A stretch of 64,000 nt of DNA. Source: Tubulanus polymorphus (Eukaryota; Nemertea; Palaeonemertea; Tubulaniformes; Tubulanidae). Where the stretch lies: NCBI RefSeq assembly GCF_964204645.1, contig NC_134033.1:794631-858630 (forward strand). The letters run 5' to 3'. The position numbers were made by a program, and so were the translations under genes. The notes under the pieces were generated by a model, which did no database searches, was not told the DNA's origin, and saw only the letters and a program-made list of their open reading frames with translations. This document shows, piece after piece, positions 12,943-26,206 of this stretch (its first letter is position 1; each line of letters begins with the position of its first letter).

Positions 12943-13252
12943 GGACTACTAGTCAACTAACCGGACTACTAGTCAACTAACCGGACCACTAGTCAACTAA
13001 CCGGACTACTAGTCAACTAACCGGACTATAAGTGAACTAACTGGACTATACGTGAACTTACCAGACTATTAGTCAACTAACCGGACTACTAGTCAACTAA
13101 CCGGACCACTAGTCAACTAACCGGACCACTAGTCAACTAACCGGACTACTAGTCAACTAACCGGACTATTAGTGAACTAACTGGACTATACGTGAACTTA
13201 CCGGACTATTAGTGAACTAACTGGACTATTTAGTCAACTAACGGGACTAAAG
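12943..13252. repeat. 20-bp GGACTACTAGTCAACTAACC repeat, expanded in unit 3
   Basis: About fifteen copies of a 20-base unit, with variants (GGACTATACGTGAACTTACC). Units 1, 2 and 4 hold only about five to seven copies at the equivalent place, so this block changes size independently of the pyrimidine minisatellite. Confidence 0.92.
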
Positions 13253-14603
13253 TGGATTGATACTCATAAAAAACAGGCAGTGGTGGACTGCAGGAGGTGT
13301 GGAACTCTGTATGTGGATTTGTGGAACTCGGTGGACTACCATTACTGCTAGACAAGGGCTAGTGAGTGTGTGAGTAGAATTTCTTATAAGTTTCCAAAAC
13401 AATTATGAGAAAGCAGTTTATCTGTAAACACTGTTTACTGCATTTCATAAGAATTGTCAATGTGGTTATTTGAAGCAGCCTGTAATTGTGTTGCAGGAAT
13501 TATAATTCAGGGTTTTAGTAAGAGCATCAATTTCTACCTTAAAAATTAATTGAATATTTGACATCATTGAATAAAATTCTTTTTTGGACCGAATTTCCCA
13601 GGCAAATTTCATCAAAATTTGTGACGAAATTAAGGGGGTCAAAACACGAAATCCTGAATATCTCATTTTAGTTGCCTCGGATCCAAAATCTAACCTCATA
13701 TTTGTAATCAGCACCCCAAAAAACATGTCTGCACTAAGTTTCATTAAAATTGGGCCAAAAAAAAATTTTGACTTTGTACCCCATTTTTGGGGTGCATATT
13801 TTGGACATTAAAACCCTTATTTGCCCATGAAGATGAATTCCGATTCAAAATCTGATTGCGGATCCGGAATCTACACCTCAGAATACATATTCCTACCAAT
13901 TTTAGAAGGAATCAGAGAAAAAAAATTTTTCGCCGAAAAAAAACTCCTGGACTAACACCTTAGATTTTTGCCATTTTTGGCCAAAAAACCGAATCTCTTC
14001 GATTTGCTTGAAATTTTAGTCCTTTATATTCTCAGGGGTGCTGATTCCAAATCTGTAATCAGATTTTGAATATCCCGAAAACTCTGGGGTCCAAGGCCTT
14101 TTGAAAATTTAGGGGTCCCCCCAAAAATTCGAATTTCTCATTTTCTGGGCCTCGGATCCGGAAAATTCGTTCAGATTTGCGATCAGCACCCCTTAATACA
14201 TGTCTGAACGGAATTTCATCAAAATCGGAGACAAAAAATATTTGACCCCTGACACTCATTTTGGGAGTAGCCTACCTTAGATTGCCATTTCTCTGATACA
14301 CCGGTAACTAGACTTAACTCTAACTGTGTATAACTGATTGGTGGCATCAAATCTATTAAGTTTCTTTTATATCTTTTAGGATGTTTGTCATCATTAGGAT
14401 GGAATTATTGACTTTTTGAGTTTGATTATCAGGATCAGATGAACTGGATAAATATGTGTGGGCAGTGTTAGAACTCACCGGGAGGATAAACAAACAAACG
14501 AACAAATATTGGGAAGACTTGACTTCAAATTTACTCTTAAACATTATTCTTTAATAGTTTCCGAGCATTATTTCTGGTTACAGTGTTAGTGGTAGTTGAA
14601 TGC

Positions 14604-17600
14604 ACTATTTTAGAGAATAAAATTTAATTTGCTTGAAGTTCTTCCTTTGGCATGTGAGCCTACCGCTTTACCGGATGCTAATACATTCCGCAGACAAAAG
14701 AGTTCTATCAAAAATGGTTTAAAATTCGTTTTAAAAAGATGATCCCCTTCAAAAAACCTTAAACGATAGTAGAATTATTCATATACAATGGAATCGTATT
14801 AGATAATCAACGAAATTCGGCTAAGAAAAATATCTGTATTGCTCGCATGCCACAGTAAGATCGCGAGGCTGAGTTAAATATTTACCGTACAGTGCTGCCC
14901 CTATGAATAACGATAGCGGAATTTCTGCGAACTAAAATAGCGCATATTTACCGCCGGAATTTAAATGTCCTTATTACGTACAATACGGACCAGTGTGTCG
15001 TCTAATTCTGATTAAATATGATACTATGAATACGTTCTGAATTTTGTATGATATTTCCTTATTTTTTAGGTAACATATTTAATTCTTTTTAGCTAAAATT
15101 CACTTACTTATCAATTAATATAGTATTTGTACACTGAATAAATTATTCATTTTCATTTTTTAATGATAATTTATCATCAGAATTGACAAAATGTCCATAT
15201 TTTTTCTTCGATAAAGTCTATTTGCGCGCAAATAAACAGGGAACATACAAACACCTATCGCTCTCTCCCAGATCATACTAGAAATACCCCGATTCAAATT
15301 AACTCTTTTAAGGCTCATTCATTTATAGAAAAATTGTTTGGTTCGAACGTTTCAGAGCAGTTTTCAGAGTTTGAGAATTTTCCTCGGAATCCGGCCCGCA
15401 AATCGGTAATTAGTTCGTCCACTCCTGCCGTTCGAAGACTCTGGCAAGCGAGTATTATGTTAGTTCACGTTTTCCACGCTATCGTTATACATAGGGGCAG
15501 CACTAGATGGTCAAGATTAGATCGCACTATTTTTACTGTGGAGCGGGCTCAATTCAATCGCTAATTCTTTATTTACAGTGAACTCAATTGATAAAGACTT
15601 TAAAGCCGCGCTGATTCTAAATGTACGAATTTTGATATTGGTAAAAAAGATAAGAATTCATTCATGATATTTTATTTTCATGTCCTCAGGTACACACACT
15701 TTAGGGGGACCTCACTCACTCCAGACCCAGTCAGTGACTTCGCAGACACTTCGACAGTCACTGTCAGTGACTAGTGAGGCCGGGACCTACTCGAATTTAG
15801 TCTGAATCAGTCAGTCGTTGTTACTACGAGTTCCGGGTTGTTTAGGGAACGACGGCTAGGTACTAGACTAACAGGGACCTCACTCGGTGCCAAAAACCAC
15901 TTTCTAGCCTACACGGGCCGCACTACCCTAGCCGCTTGCATTGCACATGGTGCAGGCGATAGTTTCACCTTCAACTTCCTCCGGCACCACATCTTGTTCA
16001 GCAGGTTGAGACCAGCTGACTCGACCAGTTAGTTACACCAGCTTTCTCCCACTGCCACAGGCTGGGCTCTTGTGTAAAACGAGAATCTGTTAATCCAGTG
16101 TCGTGCTGAAAACTGCTGAAAACTTTTGCCTCAGCCTTTATTTTGTCAGAGTAATTGTACTGTTTTGCTTCCCTTTTCACCCATCCTCCCTCAACCTCTC
16201 ATCCCATCCTCCCACAACCTCATCACCCCATCCTCCCGCAACCTCTCACCCCATCCTCCCTCAACCTCTCACCCCATCCTCCCTCAACCTCTCACCCCAT
16301 CCTCCCTCAACCTCTCACCCCATCCTCCCTCAACCTCTCACCCCATCCTCCCGCAACCTCTCACCCCATCCTCCCTCAACCTCTCACCCCATCCTCCCTC
16401 AACCTCTCACCCCATCCTCCCGCAACCTCTCACCCCATCCTCCCTCAACCTCTCACCCCATCCTCCCTCAACCTCTCATCCCATCCTCCCCCAACCTCTC
16501 ATCCCATCCTCCCCCAACCTCTCAGTCAGTCTTCCTGTTAATGTAATTTCAATTTTATATTTCAGGTTTTCCTCTGTCGGGCTGTTGTTGTGTTAACTTC
16601 ATCATGAATACTGGACGTGGTGGACTTCAACTGAAATTCATCACAGTTTTACTTCTTCAGTCAACTTCTTCCGGACTACTAGTCAACTAACTGGACTATT
16701 AGTCAACTAACTGGACTATACGTGAACTTACCAGACTATTTGTGAACTAACTGGACTATTTAGTCAACTAACCGGACTAAAGTGGATTGATACTCATAAA
16801 AAACAGTCAGTGGTGGACTCCAGGAGGTGTGGAACTCTGTATGTGGATTTGTGGAATTCGGTGGACTACCATTACTGCTAGACAAGGGCTAGTGAGTGTG
16901 TGAGTAGAATTTCTTATAAGTTTCCAAAACAATTATGAGAAAGCAGTTTATCTGTAAACACTGTTTACTGCATTTCATAAGAATTGTCAATGTGGTTATT
17001 TGAAGCAGCCTGTAATTGTGTTGCAGGAATTATAATTCAGGGTTTTAGTAAGAGCATCAATTTCTACCTTAAAAATTAATTGAATATTTGACATCATTGA
17101 ATAAAATTCTTTTTTGGACCGAATTTCCCAGGCAAATTTCATCAAAATTTGTGACGAAATTAAGGGGGTCAAAACACGAAATCCTGAATATCTCATTTTA
17201 GTTGCCTCGGATCCAAAATCTAACCTCATATTTGTAATCAGCACCCCAAAAAACATGTCTGCACTAAGTTTCATTAAAATTGGGCCAAAAAAAAATTTTG
17301 ACTTTGTACCCCATTTTTGGGGTGCATATTTTGGGCATTAAAACCCTTATTTGCCCATGAAGATGAATTCCGATTCAAAATCTGATTGCGGATCCGGAAT
17401 CTACACCTCAGAACACATATTCCTACCAATTCTAGAAGGAATCAGAGAAAAAAAATTTTTCGCCGAAAAAAAACTCCTGGACTAACACCTTAGATTTTTG
17501 CCATTTTTGGCCAAAAAACCGAATCTCTTCGATTTGCTTGAAATTTTAGTCCTTTATATTCTCAGGGGTGCTGATTCCAAATCTGCAATCAGATTTTGAA

Positions 17601-18065
17601 TATCTCGAAAACTCTGGGGTCCAAGGCCTTTTGAAAATTTAGGGGGTCCCCCAATAATTCGAATTCCTCATTTTCTGGGCCTCAGATCCGAAAAATTCGT
17701 TCAGATTTGTGATCAGCACCCAAGAATACATGTCTATACTGAATTTCATCAAAATCGGAGACAAAAAATATTTGACCCCTGACACTCATTTTGGGGAGTA
17801 GCCTACCTTGTATTGCCATTTCTCTGATACACCAGTAACTTTACTTAACTCTTACAATGTGTATAACTGATTGGTCGCCTCAAATCTATTAAGTTTCATT
17901 TATATCTTTTAGGATGTTTGTCATCATTAGGATGAAATTGTTGACGTTTGTGTTTGATGATCAGGACTACATCAGATGAACTGGATAAATATGTGTGGGC
18001 AGTGTTAGAACTCACCAGGAGGATAAACAAACAAATGAACACATATTGGGAGAACTTGACTTCAG
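14604..18065. repeat. Macrosatellite unit 4 (~3.5 kb, end of array)
   Basis: Fourth copy. Similarity is high until about 17700, then drops (more substitutions at 17690-18065), and the last ~60 bases of the unit are missing. Sequence decay at the array edge is usual where unequal exchange no longer homogenises copies. Confidence 0.9.
16181..16523. repeat. 23-bp pyrimidine minisatellite in unit 4
   Basis: About fifteen copies, very regular, in a higher-order pattern: CTCAACCT-type repeats alternate with a CGCAACCT variant every three or four units. Confidence 0.92.
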
Positions 18066-18219
18066 TTATAGTGAACTTTATGTCCACGAGGACTAACTAT
18101 GTGATGACTTTGCTGCTGATGGGATAAATATCTGTTTGAACTAAAAACTGTAAAACTGTAAACTACTGACGGCATCTACAATCTGCAACGGGGAACATAG
18201 AAGTTCAGGTGATATACAA

Positions 18220-18560
18220 TCCCCTCTCTGTCTCTTTCTATCATCTCTCATCTCTCACTCTCTCATTCTCATCTCTCTATCTCATTCTCATCTCTCTCTC
18301 TCTCATTCTCATTCTCATCTCACTCTCTCATTCTCATCTCTTTGTCTTATTCTCATAGTCTCATTCTCATCTCACTCTCTCATCTCTCTCATAGTCTCAT
18401 CCTCATCTCACTCTTTAATTCTCTCCTTACTCTGGTCTCATCCTCATCTCACTCTCTCATTCTCATCTCACTCTCTGTCTCATCCTCATTCTCATCTCAC
18501 ACTTTAATTCTCCTCTCACTCTATTCTCATCTCTCTCTCTCCTTACTCTGGTCTCATTCT
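18220..18560. repeat. Degenerate CTCATTCTCATCTCT microsatellite
   Basis: Low-complexity pyrimidine tract built from TCTCAT, CTCTCT and TTCTCATC phrases. The open frame across it is compositional, not a gene. Confidence 0.9.
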
Positions 18561-18683
18561 CCACCATCTACCGGGTTGTGATAGGAACTGTGTAGTTCCT
18601 GTCTCGCCCGGTAGATGGCATTATTTTTTTGATAAAATTTGCTTAAGCAATGGATAAATATGAGTTCCCCTGCAGTCTGTCAG

Positions 18684-18756
18684 TACGTCCCTATAGCGTA
18701 GTGGGTAGGGTGCTGGACTGCTAGATGAATGGTTGGTGGTTCAAATCCCATAATTT
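18684..18756 (+). repeat. tRNA-like sequence, probably a SINE head or tRNA relic
   Basis: TAGCGTAGTGGGTAGGG resembles an A box, and GGTTCAAATCC, about 50 bases further on, resembles a B box, the two internal RNA polymerase III promoter parts. The ends do not pair as an acceptor stem, so a functional tRNA is unlikely. The A/T-rich sequence after it would suit a SINE tail. Confidence 0.45.
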
Positions 18757-19099
18757 TATTTTATTGTTGATTGAATAAAATGTTGAATTTTGATTTTGTT
18801 CGTTTCAATAAAATGTTGAATTTTACTTTTGCAAACAAGCTGTAACAAATTCCTACTTTGAATTTGGAATAAATCCTTTGATTTGTACTTTGTGTTTGTC
18901 CTTTTTGACTTTGTCCTTTCCTTGAACGTGAGAAGTTGTAAGCGGAGTCCTTTCCGGGGCAAGTGGAAGTTGTGAGAGGGAAGAGTCCTTTCCGGGGTAA
19001 AGTGCCCGAGACAAAGAGATTTTATTAAAGAGAGCATTTTATATATGGACGTTTATTTATTTACGTTACGTTTTATAACATGCGGCAAAACGAAATAAT

Positions 19100-19351
19100 G
19101 AGTAGAGTCTGCGTCTCGAGGTTTGAAGATGGTGCTGTAGTCGGAGTAGAGTCTGCGTCTCGAGGTTTGAAGATGGTACTGTAGTCGGAGTAGAGTCTGC
19201 GTCTCGAGGTTTGGAGATGGTTGTGTAGTCGGAGTAGAGTCTGCGTCTCGAGGTTTGAAGATGGTACTGTAGTCGGAGTAGAGTCTGCGTCTCGAGGTTT
19301 GAAGATGGTACTGTAGTCGGAGTAGAGTCTGCGTCTCGAGGTTTGAAGATG
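19100..19351. repeat. 44-bp minisatellite, six copies
   Basis: Units start at 19100, 19144, 19188, 19232, 19276 and 19320, each with GAGTAGAGTCTGCGTCTCGA and GGTTTGAAGATGGT. The open frames on the minus strand are translations of this repeat. Confidence 0.93.
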
Positions 19352-20730
19352 TTGATGCAACTCAAATATTGCCGGCTGAAAAACAAATCTGATAATCGTC
19401 AAGCTAATGAAGAAGATTGAATATGCAAAATGTACGGATGGGTGTAGTTTAATATAATTACCTTATCTTAATGTAAAGATACCGAAACAGCAAAATGTGG
19501 GTTGATGCGGTTCCCAATGCAGCAGCAGCAGCAGCAGCAGACTAGTCCAGGACGTTGCGACAAACGAGTTGTGTACATGTAGTTGTCAGTAGTAGCGAAC
19601 TGGTTTCGGTTTAACCCTAAAAAGACACAATATTCATAATGTATAAATGTGTGTGAAATTGAACATCGGAAATCAGCGACAACAGCAAATTAGCCGTCAT
19701 CTGTTTGTTGTTGAAATCCGACATCAACAGCAGCAGCGACACCAGTAACAGCAGCAGCAGTATCGGGATCTCCTCCGCAATCGTCAGCACCAACAGCCGC
19801 CAGTCTCATCTACTTGCGTTCTCAATCGCTAGGCGTCACAAATTCCTTCACGTTCCAGTCTCTCCTAACATCATCAGCCGCTAATTAGAAGGTTGTTTGC
19901 TTGAAGCCACACGTTCTTCACGCCTTGTTGCAGAGCTCTTATGGGTCGACCTTCATCACTGGACATCGGTTCTCGGACTGGCGTCGGGAGGCTCGAACCG
20001 CGCTTCTAATACCTACGTCGACCAATCAACGACGGTGCATCATCGATGCGACCGGAATGGATCAATCAGAAAGCTCGATTGCGCATTCCTGTGACAGACC
20101 CGAGTCCGTGACGCTAATCCGACAGAACCATTCAATTCGTGCCAAACATTTTCAATGGGGCCTACAGGTCATCGAGTTTAATTCGACTATTCATAGCGGC
20201 ACATATTGTTTAAGATAGAAATATCGAATGCTACGATTTTAGCCTAAAATTGTATGCTGAAATTTTATCTAAACTATCCAACAAACTTTAGTGTAGATTT
20301 CCCTTCTATTTACGTCTGGTTTTGAACTATAATACCGGCTCAATTTTACTATTTTCGAGTTTTGCTTTAGGATATCGAAGTTTGCTTAAGGATTTGTGCA
20401 GTCACGCGGCACTATTGTGTAGTAGAGCGTATGACAGGTCTCCAGAGAGTAATTCTCTATTGGATAGAGTCGTTTTCAATCCGAATTTATACACAAGTTC
20501 ACCAGACATCGCCGCGTACACATCTTCTTTAACTGAAATCTGGTGAAATTAAAAAATTATCAAAGTTTTATCATCAGTTGAGAAAGAACTGTGATTGATC
20601 ACCGCGCGCGCTGCTTGCACCGAATAGTCGCTTGGATTTCTTCAGTTCGAGGAATTGAATAAATATAAAAAAATTTCCCAAACCCTCACCACTAAACTTA
20701 AAATAACAAACTAATATTGTAAAAAAGTCG
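19352..20730. other. No gene recognised; triplet CAG tracts
   Basis: Short CAG/GCA runs occur at about 19519-19542 and scattered through 19720-19770. Several short open frames (for example near 19900-20218 and 20322-20546) show no family motif, flanking splice signal or repeat partner. I see nothing else to call. Confidence 0.4.
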
Positions 20731-21010
20731 AAGGTCCCTGGGGGAATTACTCCGCAACCTGGACCGGTATTGTGGGATAAATAAATAATTCAGCCAGAAA
20801 CGACTGAATTAAACATAATTTACCCCACACCAGTTATTCTGTAGGACTCACGCATTAGCAACCTCATTCCAGGGAGGACAGTACTCTCGACTCGCCCGCT
20901 TACCGGAGATCATTTGCCACATCCTGACCCGCCTCCTCCGAGACTCGAACCCGGGCCACAGCGGTGACACGCTAGTCGCCGACCGACTAAGCCATCCGGT
21001 CCGCCCGATT
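20731..21010 (-). mobile_element. tRNA-derived SINE
   Basis: Read on the minus strand from about 21010, the element opens with a tRNA-like head: A box TGGCTTAGTCGG and B box GGGTTCGAGTC about 35 bases later. A ~150-base body follows, ending in a tail with GGGATAAATAAATAA. This is the layout of tRNA-derived SINEs, which are transcribed by RNA polymerase III and copied by a partner LINE. Target-site duplications were not clear by eye. Confidence 0.75.
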
Positions 21011-23785
21011 GTGATAGGAAAACATTCTAACATGTAACTACGCGTAACCATGTTACATGTACATGTTCCATGTACATGTAACCATCGATTTCAAATTTGA
21101 TTCATGCAACTGATTTCATACGTCATCTGATGCTGTATTTTGTCGAGATATATTTGGTTGACGAAAAGTGGCTTAATTACATCAGCAAACTGCAGAATTT
21201 CTTTTCTATTGCGTCTGGCAAATCCGGTAAAATCCACCGAATTACTCATTAATTCGTTTAATTTGTATTTATCTCGGATTTAGCTTTAACTCACAACTGT
21301 GCAACCGGGTCCAGTATGTTTATCCCCGTATCAACGCGGTGAACCATTCGTTTCGGGATTCGAACCAAACGGCAGAGTAGAAATTTTGAATTATTTCTGT
21401 TTAGGAAATAAAGGTTAGGTTAGGTTTAAGCTTAGTCGAACAGATGACGGACCCTAGTTATAGCAAACTGAAAAACAGTAGACTCAATCTTAACTCGAAT
21501 CGATTGTGATCTCAGTGATTTGTGTTTGAATTCCAATTAAACAACGGAAATCTGATTGCGAGCATTGAATGTAATGATTCCAATGTTTTCGGAGTTTCAA
21601 TGCTTATTCGACTTGAAGAGATTCGAGTTACGAGTGAATACCTGGAGTAGTTGAATAAAACGTTTTCATCAGTTTATTATCTTTGGATATGAATATATCC
21701 GAAAAATGACATCCGTGGCGTTTTCTAAGAACCACCCAGTAGAGTTTGGATGCTGTAACGACGCTTTGCTCATCCGCTGGTGCTGTATAAGGACTTCTCC
21801 GCTGGTTCAAGGTTCCGATACCGATACATTTGACAAATGTTGTGTTCCTCTAGGTAAGTGAAGTGTTTAGCCATTTGAAATAGTCAAACCAATACAGTTT
21901 ATGATAACGAGGGTCCACTGTAGTGCGGGCATCAATCTATAACCAGGAACCGCCTCTTCAGACATTAACCATTTACAGTTTTGATTTGCGGATAATCAGT
22001 TTTTGAAAGTGTGCTGATTTCAATGTATATGTTTGGTGTTTGTATAGTTATTGTCTCGGGTGTAACCCGGTGGACCCAGTTCCACTCATTGAAAATAAAC
22101 TAATCACAACTCAGAGTTAACTCTAACTCACAACTGTCGAACTGGATCCTGAGAACACGTGGTACGTGTAGGGACATTCAATCACAAGGATTGTTGATAT
22201 CGACTGTCTGAAGATGGTTCATGGTTCCGGCAGCAGATTGATACCTACATTTATTCAATAACTGTTTAGAATCAATTATTACATGCCGATTAGCGGTCAC
22301 TTCTATTACGATATCGTGTATTGTAGACGTGTCTAAATGCTATCTATCACAACCGCCTTTTCGGGGTCTTCACCGTAGATTCGATTCCCACATTCCATCT
22401 ATTTAGAATTTCATTATCTATTCAGAGCTTCATCGATATAACATTGACTTTCAAAATAATACTTTATCAATAACCATTTCGAATTCTCTTGAACTACGAG
22501 CGGTTTCTGTGTTAGGGAAACTCAGCCCTTTGGGATTTCTAAGAATAGTTACCTAAACCAGACTTAAATTGCATAAACCCAACTCTATTTAGACTGTATT
22601 TCACGAACACTTTATTTTTCATAAATCACACGCAATGAATTTCAGTATTTAAACCTCGCATATCTTCAGGTATTCAACCTCCTCACAGCTACGACACCCT
22701 ACAAAACAAATAGTATCTACATCTTAAAACTATGCAAGGCATATTTATGAAAAGGTGGTTGTGATTGTTTAGACACGTCAGTAACCCTAACACCCTAAGT
22801 GACCACTAACAACTCGGGTCCTAACCCTAAACCTAAGCGGAACGCTGTCCCCAAACTATGTGGAACAACATCACGGAAGATGGAGAAACAGCTGCAATGG
22901 ATGAAGGCAAAACGGCGCCGGTAGAGGGAGACAGGGTATTTCGTGTGCACTCATGTGTGATGATGCCTGTAGTGTGATGACTAAGCTGATTAGACCTAAG
23001 GTAGGTTGACTGTAGTGGCAAGGTGTTAGGTCTGGTAAACGAGGGGATCATCTGTTGGTCGTAAATTGCAAAAACCATGTTAGTAAAAAAAGTCTATTTC
23101 TGTCATGAATTCGCCGGCGGGCCGGAGCGTTGTCCTGTGCCCACCGAGATAACCTCCTCAGTCTCCTGAGAAAACTCTGCGACAAGTGTAAATTCAGCGA
23201 AGGCGACATCTGTTGCGTTTTTTAGAACCACTCTTCGTAGTAACCACACTCTCCGGAACCGGAAACTTACACATTTGTAACATTATTACAATAAGAAGCC
23301 ATTTCGTGAAATAGTCAAACCCACACTTCATATAACCATTACTACTCGTTATAACCCGTTTAATCGTCCTTGACCGATCAGATATATCATTCATAATTCT
23401 AGGCGAGCAGACGATCAAAACTAATTTGAATCATTATGGTTCAGTACAAAATGTGATTTATGTTTCACAAACAAGTCTATAATTCGACTACTCTCTCAGG
23501 CGCTGTATAAATGTCTCGGACGATTGAACCGGTTATAAAGTCGGTTTGAAAAAATCCAATCTTACATTAGAACTACTCTTAACTCAAAGCCTTTAATCCG
23601 AATTTATCAATTTGAATTTGAACTAATGCAACAAGTTAAGGAATATCAAATGACTTTGTTTAGCTCGAATCATCGCTTCAATTCAAACACAAATCCCTGG
23701 TCATTAATTGATTTGAGTATTAGGAGTCTACTGTGAGTCAGCTGTAATGAGAGTCCATCTGTTTTGACAAAATAGCTTAAACCAA
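21011..23785. other. No gene recognised
   Basis: AT-rich sequence with only short open frames. Fragments of the CCAGTTCCAC-type foldback family may occur near 22075-22150 (CCCAGTTCCACTCATTG, then AACTCACAACTGTCGAACTGG). No exon with splice signals and a known motif is visible. Confidence 0.4.
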
Positions 23786-23961
23786 ACTTAACCTAACCTA
23801 ACCTAACCTAACCTAACCTAACCTAACCTAACCTAACCTAACCTAACCTAACCTAACCTAACCTAACCTAACCTAACCTAACCTAACCTAACCTAACCTA
23901 ACCTAACCTAACCTAACCTAACCTTACCTAACCTAACCTAACCTAACCTAACCTAACCTAA
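23786..23961. repeat. Interstitial (CCTAA)n / (TTAGG)n block
   Basis: About 35 nearly perfect pentanucleotide copies (ACCTA on this strand) with one CCTTA change. TTAGG is the telomere unit of many arthropods, whereas most other animals use TTAGGG. Here it lies inside unique sequence, so it is an interstitial block or an unrelated simple repeat. The forward motif GGTTAGGTTAGG also appears briefly near 21412. Confidence 0.95.
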
Positions 23962-25300
23962 GTTTACAATACGTGAGACAATTAAAATATCTACTCACCG
24001 ATTATTTCGATCTGTGATCTGTTCATTAGAATATACAACATCCAGGTTTCAGTATTCCAGAGTCAGCTATCGGGTGAGGTGGGCGGAGTCAGCAGCTCTG
24101 CTGATTGACAGCAATCCGATCCCGAGGAAGTGAGGAAAGTCCGGTGTCCACTACGTATCTGTTGGTTTAGACGGCAGGTATTGACAGCAGCAATCAGGTC
24201 CCGAGGAAGAAAGGCTCATCTGAAATGATCACCGTTAAAACTTTCAATTTGACTCGATATCGTAATCGGTTACATTCAGTATTAAATCAACTCACCACAA
24301 ATTTCTGTTCGGAGATCTATGGAGTCAACAGAGTCGGTCAGGCGGTATTGACAGCAATAAGATCCTCAGTGAGGAATGACTGATCTGAAAACAACAATAA
24401 TTTAGAACAATTCAATGTTTAATTAAGTATTTGTTGGATAACTGACTGAGATCACCCTTCCCTCTCCCGTGACAGGGAGTTACGGCCCAAATATCACCCC
24501 CTGAACCGGCAACTTCGCAAATCACTCTTTAAATTCTGATGGACCTAATTGTTCTTAATCAATTCCATTTGAAAATCAAGCCTATCGATTTATAAAATCC
24601 TTCATTAGATTCAACTCGCCCAACCTCGCCTGTGGACTGGACATATATACGCGTATATTCAACATATATATCAGGAATTAATCCTCAAAACTGGTTCAAT
24701 TCAAATCGAACACGTATTGCATGATTTCAAAGACCGAGGACACAATATGAATGGGTTCCGGCGGTCGTAATGAGGTTCAATGGACGCGACCACCACTGGT
24801 TAGATAATACCACACTGACCCTGTACATATCTTAACTAATACATTTCAAATATATGAATTGTGAATGCGTACATTAGATATTCTCTATCAGTCCTCAACC
24901 AAACGATTAGAAATATAATTTGATGGTAATTTGTACAGGCGACTACGACACTCTTTTTTACTTGGCGCGGTCCGTTTCTTAGACTGAACGACTGGAATTA
25001 GCTATATCGTCTCAACTTCAATACTTAGTTACATTTAGAAATATATATTATGATTTATATAGTAGTGAATGAGGTATTATAAACGCTTACCCGCTTGCTT
25101 CACTTCCTTGTTCAATATAGTACATTTGCATTGAATTTGACCATACAGTGCTGCCACCTTCCTTACAAAAATATTATCAGCCAAACCACTCCAAATGTTT
25201 TTAGTCCGTAGGTTATTAAAAACGATGACAACCTATGAATCCATAGGCTACCGATAGGTGCTGTCTGGATAAATAGGGGCTGTCATAGGTCCAAACTCGT
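23962..25300. other. No gene recognised; three dispersed short repeats
   Basis: A ~30-base phrase (GACAGCA, then GATCC or GTCCC, then GAGGAA) occurs at about 24105-24135, 24180-24212 and 24348-24385, each next to a TGATC/GATCTGAAA phrase, which suggests an old duplicated segment. No coding content is seen. Confidence 0.4.
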
Positions 25301-25307
25301 TTTACTT

Positions 25308-25450
25308 ATGGCAGGGTGTCCTAGGTTCGAACCCGGTTTATTGCTGGAGGGCGGTCCTAGGTTTGAATCCGGTTTACTGATCGATGATGGAGGGGTGTCC
25401 TACACGTAGTAGGTTCACACCCGGCTCACTGCTGGAGGAAGGTCCTAGTC
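25308..25450. repeat. Short degenerate repeat with B-box-like phrases
   Basis: About four copies of a 40-50-base unit with GGTGTCCTAGGTTCGAACCC and GCTGGAGG. GGTTCGAACCC resembles a tRNA B box, so the repeat may come from a tRNA-derived element, but no A box partner was found. Confidence 0.6.
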
Positions 25451-25825
25451 TTCCGAAACACAAATCAAACGATGAATTCTTATTGATCCTGAGATGAATC
25501 TTTAATTCAATTCCTGATAACCATAGTAATTTCCTAATTCGCACAATTAATGCAGATATTCAAAATACGTATCTCGATACACAGAGTAGATATCTATCTA
25601 GGATTACATAGACTTGATATTTAGATTACATAGATTTGACATTTACGTAGATAACACAAACTTAATATATATAGATTACGTAAACTTAATATCTATAGGT
25701 TACATAGACTTGTTTATGTAGATTACATGTATTTGATTCCTAGACAATAACTAGTAGGTCTAACCTACGAGCAATTATGGTCTGACACGCTGACAGGTCT
25801 CACCATGCTATCAGGTTCGAATCCT

Positions 25826-25951
25826 GGGGCCAGTTGCTGAAAAGTAGGTTAAAGATAACCAGTGGATGAATACCATAGCAACAATGAACTTCTAGTCACC
25901 ATGTCAAATATCCACTGGTTAACTCTAACCATCTTTTGAGCAACTGGCCCC
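25826..25951. mobile_element. Foldback MITE-like element, ~126 bp
   Basis: The left arm begins GGGGCCAGTTGCTGAAAAG and continues through TAACCAGTGGAT; the right arm is its near-complement, starting ATCCACTGGTTAACTC and ending GAGCAACTGGCCCC. Arms are about 42 bases around a ~40-base centre. This is the structure of a small non-autonomous DNA transposon. No clear target duplication was found. Confidence 0.75.
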
Positions 25952-26206
25952 TGACATGCGGTGGCTCACAGGACCGTAGCAAGAGTTCGACCTACAGTGA
26001 GTTAACTCATATTCAAACTGGAGCACGAAATTGGAACCCGAATTATAGAACTGGTTCCTGAATCGAGTGGCAAACGCGACTATGCTTACAAAGGCCATCT
26101 AACGGATCCACCAGGTGGCTCTAGTAAAGTAGGATTTAAGAATTTGTTTAAAAAGCCTAAAAGCGATTTAAAGTTTATGTATCACTAAAACTCATCACGA
26201 TATTTT

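Larger units (their letters stand above)
11067..14603. repeat. Macrosatellite unit 3 (~3.5 kb)
   Basis: Third copy. It has the shortest pyrimidine minisatellite but the most expanded GGACTA repeat, and it keeps the full block at 13800-14330 that units 1 and 2 have partly lost. Confidence 0.93.

Noticed and set aside
18684-18756. A functional tRNA gene
   Set aside because: A- and B-box-like phrases are present but the ends do not form an acceptor stem, so a relic or SINE head is more likely.
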